From positions 1,054,001 through 1,118,000 of the forward strand of contig NZ_JAHUWK010000001.1 of NCBI RefSeq assembly GCF_019219065.1: 64,000 bases of DNA, in the 5' to 3' direction. How positions within the stretch are numbered: position 1 is the first letter of the stretch; each line of letters opens with the position of its first letter. The stretch is from Duganella sp. sic0402 (GTDB lineage: Bacteria > Pseudomonadota > Gammaproteobacteria > Burkholderiales > Burkholderiaceae_D). This document shows positions 1 through 10,092 of this stretch, in pieces. Both the position numbers and the translations under genes were made by a program. The notes beneath the pieces are model-generated. The model had not been told where the DNA came from, ran no database searches, and worked only from the letters and a program-made list of their open reading frames with translations.

Positions 1-2184
1 CTTTTCAGCTTCCTGATACACCTGGCCGCCGTCGAGGAAGGCGAACCAGCGCAGGCTGCGGTCCTGGCCGGAACCTGGGAATGGCATCTGCAGTTCGGCA
101 TTGCCGATCAGGCGCGAAGCGCCGCCCAGCGCATCGCCGTAGCGGGTGTCGACCGCGCCCAGCGACGAGCTGTAATAGCCGCGCACCGAGCCGATACCGC
201 CGGCGTAGAAGTTCTTGAACACCGGGTAGCTGCTGTTGCCGAGGCCGCGGCCGTAGTCGATCTCGCCCTTCAACGCCAGCGTCACTTTGGAGAACAGCGG
301 CTTGTACCACTGCTGCTCGTAGACGGCGCGGTAGTATTTCTGTTCGCCGATCACGTCCAGCTCCAGGTTGGCGCGCTGATAGCGGCCGATGGTTGGCGTG
401 GTGGCCGAGTCGCGGCTGTCTCGCGCCCATGCCACGGTCAGCGGCACGGCGGTGGCGTTGGCCGTGCCGACGCCGCTGGCGATGCCGGTGATCGAACGCA
501 CGTAATCCTGGAAGCGGGTCGGCGAGGTTTCGTCGGTGGTGATCTTGGAACGTTCCAGACCGACGCCAAAGAATACGGTGTCGACTTCCGAGAACGGCAC
601 ACCCCAGCTGACGCGGCCGCCCTGCTGTTTAATCGTGTACATACCGATGTTGACCGCCGGCGGTTTGGTGGTGCGCAGATACAGCTCGTAGCCGCGCGAC
701 ACGCCGTCGTCGGTGTAGTAAGGGTCGGTCTGCGAGAACGAAATCGTGCGGCTGTACTTGGAGGTGTTCAGCTCCAGGCCGACGGTGGTGCCCGAGCCGG
801 CGAAGTTGGCCTGCTGGATCGCCGCCTGGAACGAGAATTTCTCCGATTGCGAGAACGCGCCGCCGATCTGGAAGTTGCCGGTCGGGCGTTCGGTCACGGT
901 CAGGTTGACGTCCACCTGGTCGGAAGTGCCCTGCGCTTCCGGCGTATCGACGGTCACGTCCTTGAAGTAGCCGAGGCGGTCGACGCGGTCGCGCGACAGC
1001 TTGATCTTGTTGGCGTCGTACCAGGACGATTCGAACTGGCGGAATTCGCGGCGTATGACTTCGTCGCGGGTCGAGGTATTGCCGGCGATATTCATGTGGC
1101 GCACGTAAGCGCGCTTGCCCGGATCGATGAAGAAGGTGAACGACACTTCGCGCTTCTCGACATCGATGTCCGGCGCGGCGTTGACGTTGGCGAACGCGTA
1201 GCCGAAGGTGCCCAGGCGGTCCGAAATCAGCTTGTTGGTGGCGGTCAGCAGCTCGCCCGAATAGGTCGCGCCTTTGCGCAGCAGCACCAGCTGGCGCAGT
1301 TCGTCTTCACGGCCGAAGGTCTCGCCTTCGAACTTGATGTTGTTGACCTTGTACTGCTCACCCTCGGTGATGTTGATGGTGATGTAGATATCCTTCTTGT
1401 CCGGCGTGATCGACACCTGGGTGGAGTCGATATTCATACTGATGTAGCCGCGGTTCAGATAGAAGGACTTGAGCGACTCGATGTCGCCGGTCAGCTTGGT
1501 CTTGGAATACTGGTTGGCCTTGGTGTACCAGCTGAACCAGCCGCCGGTGTTCAGCGCCAGGTTTTCCTTCAGCTCCTTGTCGGAGAACACCTTGTTGCCG
1601 ACGATGTTGATTTCCTTGATCTTGGCGATCTCACCCTCGTCCACCACGAAATTGATGTTGACGCGGTTGCGCTCCAGCGGCGTGACGGTGGTTTCAACCT
1701 TGACGCCATACAGGCCGCGCGACAGGTATTGACGCTTCAGTTCCTGTTCGGCGCGGTCAACCGAGGCCTTGTCGAAAATCTTGGCTTCGCCGACGCCGAT
1801 GTCTTTCAGCGCCTTGACCAGCATATCTTTTTCAAATTCCTTGGTGCCGGTGAAGTCCACCTTGGCGATGGCCGGACGTTCCTCGACCAGCACCACCAGC
1901 ACCTGGCCGTCTTTTTCCAGCTTGACGTCCTTGAAGAAACCGGTCGCGTACAGCGCCTTGATGGCGGTGACCGACTTATCGTCGTTGAAGGTTTCGCCGA
2001 CACGCACCGGCAGATAGCTGAATACCGTACCGGCTTCCGTACGCTGAATCCCCTCGACGCGGATGTCTTTGATGACGAAGGGATCGATGGCCATGGCGCT
2101 GCCGCTGCAGAGTGCCAGGACGGCGGCGCCAATCAGGCTGCGGCGCAAGGAAGTTGAAGTAATACGGTCAGAATATAATTTCAT
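1..2184 (-). CDS. bamA: BamA, outer-membrane protein assembly factor (3' end cut by window edge)
   Basis: Core of the BAM complex, which folds and inserts beta-barrel proteins into the outer membrane. The reading frame from ATG at 2184 stays open to base 1, giving 728 codons of a protein usually near 770-790, so only the last strands are missing. A signal peptide runs to about residue 32 (ends SAMA). POTRA-like repeats follow (for example VKDVKLEKDG-like and GEQYKVNNIKFEG-like segments), then the barrel. The conserved loop-6 motif is visible as GSVRGYYSSSLG near base 165-200. It lies 40 nt downstream of rseP on the same strand, the standard dxr-rseP-bamA order; skp/lpxD would be expected beyond the edge. 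Identification is secure. Confidence 0.97.
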   Translation of the reverse strand, partial: MKLYSDRITSTSLRRSLIGAAVLALCSGSAMAIDPFVIKDIRVEGIQRTEAGTVFSYLPVRVGETFNDDKSVTAIKALYATGFFKDVKLEKDGQVLVVLVEERPAIAKVDFTGTKEFEKDMLVKALKDIGVGEAKIFDKASVDRAEQELKRQYLSRGLYGVKVETTVTPLERNRVNINFVVDEGEIAKIKEINIVGNKVFSDKELKENLALNTGGWFSWYTKANQYSKTKLTGDIESLKSFYLNRGYISMNIDSTQVSITPDKKDIYITINITEGEQYKVNNIKFEGETFGREDELRQLVLLRKGATYSGELLTATNKLISDRLGTFGYAFANVNAAPDIDVEKREVSFTFFIDPGKRAYVRHMNIAGNTSTRDEVIRREFRQFESSWYDANKIKLSRDRVDRLGYFKDVTVDTPEAQGTSDQVDVNLTVTERPTGNFQIGGAFSQSEKFSFQAAIQQANFAGSGTTVGLELNTSKYSRTISFSQTDPYYTDDGVSRGYELYLRTTKPPAVNIGMYTIKQQGGRVSWGVPFSEVDTVFFGVGLERSKITTDETSPTRFQDYVRSITGIASGVGTANATAVPLTVAWARDSRDSATTPTIGRYQRANLELDVIGEQKYYRAVYEQQWYKPLFSKVTLALKGEIDYGRGLGNSSYPVFKNFYAGGIGSVRGYYSSSLGAVDTRYGDALGGASRLIGNAELQMPFPGSGQDRSLRWFAFLDGGQVYQEAEK

Positions 2185-2224
2185 CGGGTTCAATGGCTCA
2201 ATCAACGAGAACTACACATTACAG

Positions 2225-3580
2225 CTACAGCAGCCGGACAACGTCGTTAAACACCGCTAACAGCATCAGCGTCAGTAACAAACCAATGCCCAGGCGCTGC
2301 GCAATTTCACCAACGCGCTCTGGCACAGAACGCCCAGTTAAAACTTCCAGCGAATAATACAGCAAATGCCCCCCGTCTAGAACGGGAATTGGCAGCAAAT
2401 TCATCACCCCAAGACTGATGCTGATGAAGGCAATGAAGCTCAAATAGTGCGCCGCGCCCATCCGCGCGGTCTGGCCGGCGTAGTCGGCAATCGTGATCGG
2501 CCCGGTGACATTCTTCAGCGAGGCTTCGCCAGTCAGCATTTTGCCTATCATTTTCAGCGTCATGGCACAAGTATCCCAGACCTTGTCCAGCGCCTTGCCG
2601 ACCGCCGCCACCGGGGAAGATGGCACCTTGATCATATCCGGGCGCTGCGCGACGTAAGCGCCGATCTTACCGACTGTTACAGTTCCTTTGCTGCTTTTTG
2701 CCTGTTCCGCCTGCGGCACCACGCTGACGGTCAGCGGCTGGCCCAATCGCTGCAAAGTCACCAGCACGGTTTTGCCGGCAGCGCCGCGAATAATATCGAT
2801 GAAGGCGATGCCGTCCGCCACCTGCACGCCATCGACGGAGGTCAACAGATCGCCCGCCTGCAAGCCGGCGCGTTCGGCCGGGCTGCCTGCCACCACCTGC
2901 TCGATCACCGGCGCCGGACGCGCCACGCCGATGCCCAGCAGGCCAGGCACGTCGCCGTCCAGGTCCAGCCCTTCCAGCGCCGCTGCCGGTACGGTGGCGG
3001 ACACGCGGCCCTGCCCCGGACGTTCGACCGCCAGGCGGATCTCATGCTTGTCGATGGCCGACTGAATAAACTGCCAGCGCAGCTCCGACCAGACCTGCAC
3101 CGGCTGCTCATTGATGGCGCTGACCACGTCGCCGCTGCGCAGGCCGGCCTGCCAGGCTGGCGCCTCGGTTTGTACGCTGATCTTGCTGCTTGGTTCTTCC
3201 ACGCCGTGCATATACAGGCCGGCGAACAGCAGGATCGCCAGCAGGAAGTTGGCCAGCGGGCCGGCCGCCACGATGGCAATGCGCTTCCAGACGTTCTGGC
3301 GGGTGAATTCGCGTTTCAGGTCAGATTCCGGCAGGCCGGCCAGCTCGCCTTCGCGGGCGTCCAGCATCTTGACGTAGCCGCCCAGCGGCAGCGCGGAAAT
3401 CGCCCATTCGGTCTGGTCCTTGCCGAAACGGCGCGACCACAGCACCGTGCCCATGCCGACCGAAAAACGCAGCACCTTGACCCCGCACCAGCGCGCCACC
3501 AGGTAGTGGCCCAGCTCGTGAAAAACGATCAGCGGGCCAAGGCAGAAGACAAACGCCAGCACGGTTTGCAGGAAGCTCAT
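2225..3580 (-). CDS. rseP: RseP site-2 intramembrane zinc metalloprotease
   Basis: Inner-membrane protease of the sigmaE envelope stress pathway; in the family it cleaves anti-sigma factor RseA and clears signal-peptide remnants. The 451-residue protein has the zinc motif HELGH at residues 21-25 in the first membrane segment and the second active-site motif LDGG at 401-404 in a late segment. Two PDZ-like regions lie between them (around residues 125-170 and 205-260; [11 protein letters not shown] and [14 protein letters not shown]). Length is normal. Its ATG overlaps the dxr stop by 4 nt, implying translational coupling, and bamA follows after 40 nt. This placement ties envelope surveillance to barrel assembly in one transcript. 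Confidence 0.97.
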   Translation of the reverse strand: MSFLQTVLAFVFCLGPLIVFHELGHYLVARWCGVKVLRFSVGMGTVLWSRRFGKDQTEWAISALPLGGYVKMLDAREGELAGLPESDLKREFTRQNVWKRIAIVAAGPLANFLLAILLFAGLYMHGVEEPSSKISVQTEAPAWQAGLRSGDVVSAINEQPVQVWSELRWQFIQSAIDKHEIRLAVERPGQGRVSATVPAAALEGLDLDGDVPGLLGIGVARPAPVIEQVVAGSPAERAGLQAGDLLTSVDGVQVADGIAFIDIIRGAAGKTVLVTLQRLGQPLTVSVVPQAEQAKSSKGTVTVGKIGAYVAQRPDMIKVPSSPVAAVGKALDKVWDTCAMTLKMIGKMLTGEASLKNVTGPITIADYAGQTARMGAAHYLSFIAFISISLGVMNLLPIPVLDGGHLLYYSLEVLTGRSVPERVGEIAQRLGIGLLLTLMLLAVFNDVVRLL

Positions 3581-4770
3581 TTGCGCAGCCCGGCGATACA
3601 GGTTTCAGCGGCGGCACGGGCCGCGGCGTCCTGCGCCAGCACCGCTTCGATGCTATGCGCGTCGCCGTGCGGCAGCGTCTCCACCACGTGGGCGATCACC
3701 CGGTCGATCTGGCGGAAGCCGATCTTCAGGTCGAGGAAGGCTTGCACCGCCACTTCGTTGGCGGCGTTCAGCAGCGCCGGCGCGGTGCCGCCCGCGCGCA
3801 GCGCCTCAAAGGCCAGCGCCAGGCATGGGAAACGGTCGAAGTCAGGCTTCTGGAATTGCAGCGTGGCGATCTGCGTCAGGTCCAGCTGGGCCACGCCGGA
3901 AGCGATGCGCTCCGGGTAGGCCAGCGCGTGGGCGATCGGGGTGCGCATGTCCGGGTTGCCCAGCTGCGCCAGCACCGAGCCGTCGACATAGGACACCATC
4001 GAATGGATCACCGACTGCGGATGGATCAGCACTTCGATCTGCTCGGCTGGCGCGCCGAACAGCCAGTGCGCCTCGATCACTTCCAGGCCCTTGTTCATCA
4101 TGGTGGCCGAGTCGACCGAAATCTTGCGCCCCATCGACCAGTTCGGGTGTTTGCACGCCTGGTCCGGCGTCACCGCGTCCAGCGTCGCGACATCGCGCGC
4201 CAGGAATGGGCCGCCAGAAGCGGTCAGCAGAATCTTGGCCACGCCGGCGGCGCTGTCGCGCACGGCCGGCAGCTTGCCGCCGAACTGCGGCATCGACTGG
4301 AAGATGGCGTTATGTTCGCTGTCAATAGGCAGCAGCACCGCGCCGGATTCGTGCACGGCGTCCATGAACAGCTGGCCGGACATCACCAGCGCTTCCTTGT
4401 TCGCCAGCAGGATTTTCTTGCCGGCGCGCGCTGCGGCCAGTGTCGGCGCCAGGCCGGCCGCGCCAACGATGGCGGCCATCACGCTGTCGACTTCGGCTGC
4501 GCTGGCAATGCTGCACAGCGCCTGTTCGCCCCACTCCACTTCGGTGTTGACGCCCGCTGCGCGCAAAAGTGCAGCCAACTGGGCGGCGGCGGCGGCAGTG
4601 CCGACCACGGCGCGCGCCGGACGGAACTGCACGCATTGCGCGGCCAGTTCTTCGACGCGGCTATGCGCCGACAGCGCGTAGACGGCATAACGCTGCGGAT
4701 GGCGGGCGATCACGTCCAGCGTGGACACGCCGATCGAACCGGTGGCGCCTAATACGGTAATACGTTGCAT
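3577..4770 (-). CDS. dxr: 1-deoxy-D-xylulose 5-phosphate reductoisomerase
   Basis: Second enzyme of the MEP (non-mevalonate) isoprenoid pathway: converts 1-deoxy-D-xylulose 5-phosphate to 2-C-methyl-D-erythritol 4-phosphate with NADPH. The N-terminal dinucleotide-binding motif GATGSIG is at residues 8-14. The metal-binding segment [11 protein letters not shown] (Asp and Glu ligands) lies near residue 150, and the substrate segment [13 protein letters not shown] near 230. At 397 residues it is full length. It sits between cdsA (10 nt upstream) and rseP (4-nt overlap). Its product feeds the undecaprenyl precursor made by uppS two genes upstream, so the operon groups lipid-carrier supply with envelope assembly. 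Confidence 0.97.
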   Translation of the reverse strand: MQRITVLGATGSIGVSTLDVIARHPQRYAVYALSAHSRVEELAAQCVQFRPARAVVGTAAAAAQLAALLRAAGVNTEVEWGEQALCSIASAAEVDSVMAAIVGAAGLAPTLAAARAGKKILLANKEALVMSGQLFMDAVHESGAVLLPIDSEHNAIFQSMPQFGGKLPAVRDSAAGVAKILLTASGGPFLARDVATLDAVTPDQACKHPNWSMGRKISVDSATMMNKGLEVIEAHWLFGAPAEQIEVLIHPQSVIHSMVSYVDGSVLAQLGNPDMRTPIAHALAYPERIASGVAQLDLTQIATLQFQKPDFDRFPCLALAFEALRAGGTAPALLNAANEVAVQAFLDLKIGFRQIDRVIAHVVETLPHGDAHSIEAVLAQDAAARAAAETCIAGLRK

Positions 4771-4780
4771 GGGTATTCTT

Positions 4781-5619
4781 TCAGATCCAGGACGAGACCA
4801 GCGCCGCCATCGGCAGCACCGGGATCAGCGCGTCCACGCGGTCCAGCACGCCGCCGTGGCCAGGCAGCAGATTGCTGCTGTCCTTGATGCCGGCACGGCG
4901 CTTGAGCGCGGATTCAAACAGGTCGCCGATGACCGAAAACATCACCAGCACCAGCAGCACCAGCAAGGCCAGGCCCCAGCCGAAGCGGGCCTGCAGCTTG
5001 TAGGCGAAGGTGTCCTGCAGCCATGGCGCGGCGCCGCCGGCCAGCATCACTGAGATGACGGCCAGCACCAGCACGGCAAGCGCACCGCCAATCGCGCCTT
5101 CCCACGATTTGCCCGGCGAAATGGTCGGCGCCAGCTTGCGCTTGCCGAAGGCCTTGCCGGAGAAGTAGGCGCCGATATCGGCGACCCACACCAGCACCAT
5201 CACCGACAGCAGGTACAGCGGCGATTTCAGGTACAGGCCGACCAGCGCGAAGAAGGCGACAAACACGGCAAAGCAGAAAGTGATGGCCAGCGACCAGTTG
5301 GCGGCGCCGCCCATTTGCGGCAAGCCCAGCCCCAGCGTTGGCGCGTAACGGATCAGCCACAGCAAGGCGGCCACGCCGTACAGCGCGTTGACCGCGCCCG
5401 GCTTGGCCGAGTACATCAGCGCGACAAACAGCGCGCCGCCGACAAAGCCGGCCACCCGCGCCCTGCCTTCGCCGAGGCCGAACAGGCGTGCGCCCTCCCA
5501 CACGGCGGCAGCGACAAACAGCGTCACCACCAGGGCAAACGCAGGGAAATAGTTGAAGAACAGGACCGGCAGCAGCACCGCCAGCAATACCAGCGCGGTA
5601 ATAATCCTCGTTTTCAGCA

Positions 5620-5620
<1 letters not shown>
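4781..5620 (-). CDS. cdsA: Phosphatidate cytidylyltransferase (CDP-diglyceride synthase)
   Basis: Inner-membrane enzyme that makes CDP-diacylglycerol from phosphatidate and CTP, the branch point of phospholipid synthesis. The 279-residue protein is almost entirely hydrophobic helices. It carries the complete CDP-diglyceride synthase signature at residues 237-263 (SALKRR...[12 protein letters not shown]...DRVD). The ATG overlaps the TGA of uppS by one base (TGATG), typical of translational coupling. Neighbour order uppS-cdsA-dxr is classical for proteobacteria. Nothing unusual is seen. Confidence 0.96.
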
Positions 5621-6372
<752 letters not shown>

Positions 6373-6442
6373 GAAAACGTCGGTGCCAAAGTGCAAAGTA
6401 TTGCAGGTGTGAGACAAAAAGACAAGACGAGCTCCGTAGAAG

Positions 6443-6522
6443 CGTCATTCCCGCGAAAGCGGGAATCCATCAGCCGCGTGCACGCACGCTCAGCATGGAT
6501 TCCCGCCGGCGCGGGAATGACG
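6443..6522. repeat. Quasi-palindromic dispersed repeat (copy 1)
   Basis: Intergenic element between frr and uppS. The outer arms CGTCATTCCCGC (6443-6454) and GCGGGAATGACG (6511-6522) are perfect inverted repeats. The inner arms GCGGGAATCCAT (6459-6470) and ATGGATTCCCGC (6495-6506) are also perfect inverted repeats. The whole 80-bp element can fold as two small hairpins or one cruciform. Related sequence recurs at 39905-39970, sharing GCTCAGCATGG. It resembles the small REP/MITE-like repeats common in proteobacteria; no transposase is present. Confidence 0.8.
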
Positions 6523-6537
6523 AACTTCTGGCGGCGC

Positions 6538-7098
6538 TTAAACCGTCAGAATTTCTTTTTCTTTCTCACCAACCATCTTATCGATGTCAACGATGAACTT
6601 GTCGGTCAGCTTCTGGATGTCGTCGGTGCCGCGGCGCTCGTCGTCTTCCGAGATGGCTTTATCCTTGACCAGCTTTTTCAAGCCTTCGTTGGCGTCGCGA
6701 CGGATGTTACGGACCGCAACCTTGGCATCTTCCGCCTCGCCCTTGGCCAGTTTGACCATTTCCTTGCGGCGTTCTTCGGTCAGCGGCGGGGTCGGCACGC
6801 GGATCACGTCGCCCTGCGCAGCCGGGTTCAGGCCCAGGTCGGCGTCGCGGATGGCTTTCTCGATGGCGCCAGCCATCTTTTTCTCGAATGGCTGGACGCC
6901 GATGGTGCGGGCGTCGACCAGGGTCAGGTTGGCCACCTGGTTGATCGGGGTTGGATTACCGTAGTAATCCACGGTGACGTGGTCGAGGATGCCGGTGTGG
7001 GCGCGGCCGGTACGCACTTTGGCCAGATCGCCACGCAGGGTTTCCAGCGATTTGGTCATGCGGTCTTGCGCACTCTTTTTAACGTCAGCTACGGACAT
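6538..7098 (-). CDS. frr: Ribosome-recycling factor
   Basis: Acts with EF-G to split the post-termination 70S ribosome so subunits can be reused. The 186-residue length and overall sequence match the RRF family throughout, including [13 protein letters not shown] near residue 31 and the C-terminal coiled-coil arm rich in Lys/Glu/Asp. A good ribosome-binding site AGGAGAGCA immediately precedes the ATG at 7098. It follows pyrH after 31 nt on the minus strand, the conserved rpsB-tsf-pyrH-frr order. Confidence 0.97.
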   Translation of the reverse strand: MSVADVKKSAQDRMTKSLETLRGDLAKVRTGRAHTGILDHVTVDYYGNPTPINQVANLTLVDARTIGVQPFEKKMAGAIEKAIRDADLGLNPAAQGDVIRVPTPPLTEERRKEMVKLAKGEAEDAKVAVRNIRRDANEGLKKLVKDKAISEDDERRGTDDIQKLTDKFIVDIDKMVGEKEKEILTV

Positions 7099-7129
7099 TG
7101 CTGCTCTCCTGTATATCTGAAATATCTAA

Positions 7130-7846
7130 TTAAACGTGAACCAGTGTACCTTCATCCTCACCCATGATGACACGCATCAGCGCGCCTGGCTTGGTGATGG
7201 AGAACACCTTGATCGGCAGTTTCTGGTCGCGGCACAGCGCAAACGCGGTGGCGTCCATGACCTGCAAATGCTTGGCGATCGCTTCGTCGAAGCTGATCGA
7301 GCTGTACAGCGTGGCGTTCGGGTCCTTCTTCGGGTCGGCAGTATACACGCCGTCGACCTTGGTGGCCTTCAGCACGATTTCCGCGCTCACTTCCGAGCCG
7401 CGCAGCGCTGCTGCGGTGTCGGTGGTGAAGAACGGGTTGCCGGTGCCGGCCGCGAACACCACGACCTTGCCTTCTTCCAGGTATTGCAGCGCTTTCGGGC
7501 GCACATACGGCTCGACCACCTGCTCGATGCCGATCGCCGACATCACGCGCGCGGTGATGCCGGCATGGCGCATGGCATCAGCCAGGGCCAGCGCGTTCAT
7601 CACGGTGGCCAGCATGCCCATGTAGTCGGCGGTGGCGCGGTCCATGCCTTGAGCGCCGGGCGCAACGCCACGGAAGATATTGCCGCCGCCAATGACGATC
7701 GCCAGTTCCACGCCCAGTTTCGCGACCTCGGCCACATCGGCCACCGTCCGTTCGATCGTGGCGCGATTGATGCCATATGGATCATCGCCCATCAGGGCTT
7801 CGCCGGACAATTTGAGGAGGACGCGCTTGTAGGCTGGTTTGGACAT
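7130..7846 (-). CDS. pyrH: UMP kinase
   Basis: Phosphorylates UMP to UDP with ATP, feeding RNA, DNA and UDP-sugar synthesis; bacterial PyrH is a hexamer controlled by UTP and GTP. The 238-residue protein of the amino-acid-kinase fold shows [10 protein letters not shown] near the N-terminus, GGGNIFRG in the nucleotide region, and a C-terminal [17 protein letters not shown]. The site AGGAG lies 8 nt upstream of the ATG. It lies between the tsf terminator and frr, so it may have its own promoter or depend on read-through. Confidence 0.97.
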   Translation of the reverse strand: MSKPAYKRVLLKLSGEALMGDDPYGINRATIERTVADVAEVAKLGVELAIVIGGGNIFRGVAPGAQGMDRATADYMGMLATVMNALALADAMRHAGITARVMSAIGIEQVVEPYVRPKALQYLEEGKVVVFAAGTGNPFFTTDTAAALRGSEVSAEIVLKATKVDGVYTADPKKDPNATLYSSISFDEAIAKHLQVMDATAFALCRDQKLPIKVFSITKPGALMRVIMGEDEGTLVHV

Positions 7847-7938
7847 GAGACGGGGCTCCTATTGAGGGGGTTGTTCGGGGTTATGCTGCGGCGCCTATGA
7901 TACCTTGCCCGGCGCCGCGTTCTGCTGCGGGCTTAAAA

Positions 7939-7960
7939 AAACGGGCCTCTCGGCCCGTTT
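7939..7960 (-). terminator. Intrinsic terminator after tsf
   Basis: On the minus strand AAACGGGCC and GGCCCGTTT pair across a 4-nt loop and are followed by a run of T (complement of the A run at 7935-7939). It sits directly downstream of the tsf stop and upstream of pyrH, so it should lower pyrH-frr expression relative to rpsB-tsf. Confidence 0.85.
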
Positions 7961-7966
7961 TCTGTA

Positions 7967-8884
7967 TTACGCTCCTTTGGAAGCGGCCACTTGAGCGGCC
8001 ACTTCTGCTGCGAAGTCGTCTACCTTCTTCTCGATGCCCTCGCCGACCACGTACATCACGAACGATTTTACGGTGGTTGCTTTTTCTTTCAGCATCTGCT
8101 CGATCGATTGCTTGTCGTTTTTCACGAAAGCCTGGTTCAGCAGCGATACTTCTTTCAGGTACTTCTGTACCGAGCCTTCCAGACGCTTGGCGACGATGTC
8201 GGCAGGCTGAGCTGGTTTGCCAGCGGCAACAGCAGCAGCTGCATCTTCGTCAGCTTTCAGCTGAGCAACCGAGCGCTCTTTTTCGATCAGTTCGGCAGGA
8301 ACCTGGTCAGCCGACAGCGACACTGGCTTCATTGCAGCGATGTGCATCGCCACGTCTTTACCGACTTGTTCGTCAGCGCCGTCGAATTCAACGATCACGC
8401 CGATACGGGTGCCGTGCAGGTACGACGCCAGCTTGGCGCTGGATTCGAAACGCTGGAAGCGGCGGATCGACATGTTTTCGCCGATTTTACCGATCAGGGC
8501 TGCACGGACTTCGTCCAGGGTTTTGCCTTCGTCGCCAGCTGGCAGGGCCAGCAGGGCAGCTACGTCGGCCGGGTTTTTCTCAGCGACCAGACGGGCTGCG
8601 GTGTTGGCCAGGTTCAGGAAATCGTCGTTTTTCGCAACGAAGTCGGTTTCCGAGTTCACTTCGACCAGGGCGCCAACGCCGCCGGCGATGTAAGCAGCGA
8701 CCACGCCTTCAGCGGTGATGCGGCTTGCTGCTTTACCAGCTTTGCCGCCCAGCTTGACGCGCAGGATCTCTTCCGCACGTGCCATGTCGCCATCGGCTTC
8801 GGTCAGTGCTTTTTTGCATTCCATCATAGGCGCGTCGGTTTTCGCGCGCAGTTCGCCTACCATTGCTGCGGTAATAGCTGCCAT
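7967..8884 (-). CDS. tsf: Translation elongation factor Ts
   Basis: Guanine-nucleotide exchange factor that regenerates EF-Tu-GTP in the cytoplasm. The N-terminal UBA-like region and signature [12 protein letters not shown] are at about residues 16-27, with the exchange motif TDFVAKN near residue 80. The dimerisation/coiled-coil part and the C-terminal VGEGIEKK segment follow. At 305 residues it is a normal beta-proteobacterial length. The site AGGAGAAACAC precedes ATG 8884. It lies downstream of rpsB, separated by a probable partial terminator, and ends at a strong intrinsic terminator. Confidence 0.97.
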   Translation of the reverse strand: MAAITAAMVGELRAKTDAPMMECKKALTEADGDMARAEEILRVKLGGKAGKAASRITAEGVVAAYIAGGVGALVEVNSETDFVAKNDDFLNLANTAARLVAEKNPADVAALLALPAGDEGKTLDEVRAALIGKIGENMSIRRFQRFESSAKLASYLHGTRIGVIVEFDGADEQVGKDVAMHIAAMKPVSLSADQVPAELIEKERSVAQLKADEDAAAAVAAGKPAQPADIVAKRLEGSVQKYLKEVSLLNQAFVKNDKQSIEQMLKEKATTVKSFVMYVVGEGIEKKVDDFAAEVAAQVAASKGA

Positions 8885-8923
8885 GTGTTTCTCCTGTAAT
8901 TCGGTATTCGGGGGTGGTTAGTT

Positions 8924-8956
8924 AAAAAAAAGGGGGAGCTGTTGGCCACCCCTTTT
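8924..8956 (-). terminator. Probable intrinsic terminator/attenuator between rpsB and tsf
   Basis: Minus-strand AAAAGGGG (complement of 8949-8956) pairs with CCCCTTTT (complement of 8928-8935) around a 13-nt loop and continues into a T run (8924-8931). The position suggests partial termination so that ribosomal protein S2 exceeds EF-Ts transcript, as known for this operon elsewhere; the degree of read-through cannot be judged here. Confidence 0.6.
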
Positions 8957-8980
8957 CTCATTACAGCCTGCCAGGAACGA

Positions 8981-9733
8981 TTAAGCCTGTTCGCTGACTT
9001 CGACGAATTCGTCGCCGGCTGCTGCTTTAACCAGCTCAACAACTTCTGCGCCAGCTGCCGAACGGCCTTCCAGGATCGCATCTGCTACGCCGCGGGCGTA
9101 CAGGGTGATGGCTTTCGACGAGTCGTCGTTGCCTGGAATGACGTACTGCACGCCTTCTGGCGAGTGGTTGGTATCGACCACGCCGATCACTGGGATGCCC
9201 AGTTTAGCGGCTTCGGTGATGGCGCCTTTATGGTAGCCAACGTCGACAACGAAGATAGCGTCAGGAACGCCGCCCATGTCTTTGATGCCGCCGATCGATT
9301 TTTGCAGCTTGACGATTTCGCGTTGGAACATCAGCGCTTCTTTTTTCGACATCTTCTCAGCCGAACCATCGGCCACAGCGGCTTCCATGTCTTTCAGGCG
9401 CTTGATCGAGGTTTTGATGGTTTTGAAGTTGGTCAGCATGCCGCCCAGCCAACGCTGGTCAACATAAGGAACGCCTGCGCGCTGGGCTTCTGCAGCGATG
9501 ATATCGCGAGCTTGACGCTTGGTGCCCACCATCAGGATGGTGCCACGGGAAGCGGCTACTTGCTTAACATGCTTCATCGCTTCTTGATACATACCCATCG
9601 TCTTTTCCAGATTGATGATATGGATCTTGTTGCGGTGACCGAAGATGAACGGTGCCATCTTTGGGTTCCAGAAACGGGTTTGGTGACCGAAGTGGACACC
9701 GGCTTCCAGCATTTCGCGCATAGTTACGGACAT
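8981..9733 (-). CDS. rpsB: 30S ribosomal protein S2
   Basis: Structural protein of the small ribosomal subunit needed for S1 assembly. The protein begins [19 protein letters not shown] from ATG 9733, with GGAG seven nt upstream. A 13-codon in-frame extension to 9772 is rejected because [12 protein letters not shown] is the family's N-terminus. Family motifs include [13 protein letters not shown] and [16 protein letters not shown]. The length is 250 residues, as usual. It opens the minus-strand run and has its own promoter (9867-9896) and a structured leader that may mediate S2 autoregulation. Confidence 0.97.
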   Translation of the reverse strand: MSVTMREMLEAGVHFGHQTRFWNPKMAPFIFGHRNKIHIINLEKTMGMYQEAMKHVKQVAASRGTILMVGTKRQARDIIAAEAQRAGVPYVDQRWLGGMLTNFKTIKTSIKRLKDMEAAVADGSAEKMSKKEALMFQREIVKLQKSIGGIKDMGGVPDAIFVVDVGYHKGAITEAAKLGIPVIGVVDTNHSPEGVQYVIPGNDDSSKAITLYARGVADAILEGRSAAGAEVVELVKAAAGDEFVEVSEQA

Positions 9734-9757
9734 AATATACTCCAGGGTTAGTTCTGG

Positions 9758-9808
9758 AATCCGATCAGTCACCCAAGCTCAGCCTGGGCACCCTTGTCAA
9801 CCGGATTC
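9758..9808 (-). promoter_or_regulatory. Structured 5' leader of rpsB
   Basis: In the roughly 125-nt leader a 7-bp stem (GAATCCG 9757-9763 with CGGATTC 9802-9808) encloses a second hairpin (CCCAAGC...GCCTGGG, 9772-9788). This nested fold ends about 25 nt before the rpsB start. S2 leaders that bind S2 are known in other proteobacteria; whether this one does is inference. Confidence 0.5.
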
Positions 9809-9866
9809 GCGTGTTTAAATTAACGAAAATAACAACATTGCTCAAATCAAATCCAAGCAACCCGAG

Positions 9867-9896
9867 ATTCTACCCTAAAAACAGCGACTTGCGCAA
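9867..9896 (-). promoter_or_regulatory. Sigma70-like promoter of rpsB
   Basis: On the minus strand TTGCGC (-35, 9891-9896) and TAGAAT (-10, 9867-9872) are separated by 18 nt. Transcription would start near 9860, giving a leader of about 125 nt. Confidence 0.75.
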
Positions 9897-10092
9897 GTTT
9901 CCAAGCGCAAAAACAGGGTATTCACCGGCGCCGCGCCACAGCAGCGGACACAGGATAAAATTAATCCCAGGTAATTGATGCGGAGATACAGAAAATACAA
10001 TATCATTGCGGACATAACAATTCCTTCCTATCAACCAAAGTTTCGCAACGCCTAATCCCTGCATAGCGAGCATACAGCCTGAAAGATCGCCT

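Larger units (their letters stand above)
9734..10092. other. Divergent intergenic region between rpsB and the PEP-CTERM gene
   Basis: This 359-nt gene-free stretch holds the rpsB leader and promoter on the minus side. On the plus side there is only a weak candidate for the PEP-CTERM gene: TTGATG (9975-9980) and TACAAT (9996-10001), 15 nt apart, which is shorter than usual. An open frame of 98 codons on the minus strand (9870-10166) overlaps the promoter and lacks any family resemblance, so it is not called. Confidence 0.6.

Noticed and set aside
847..2157. 436-codon open frame on the plus strand
   Set aside because: Antisense to bamA; long antisense frames are expected in high-GC DNA with strong third-position bias, and the translation has no family resemblance.
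6373..6537. A possible CRISPR-like repeat
   Set aside because: The repeats are inverted, not direct and regularly spaced, and no cas genes are present.
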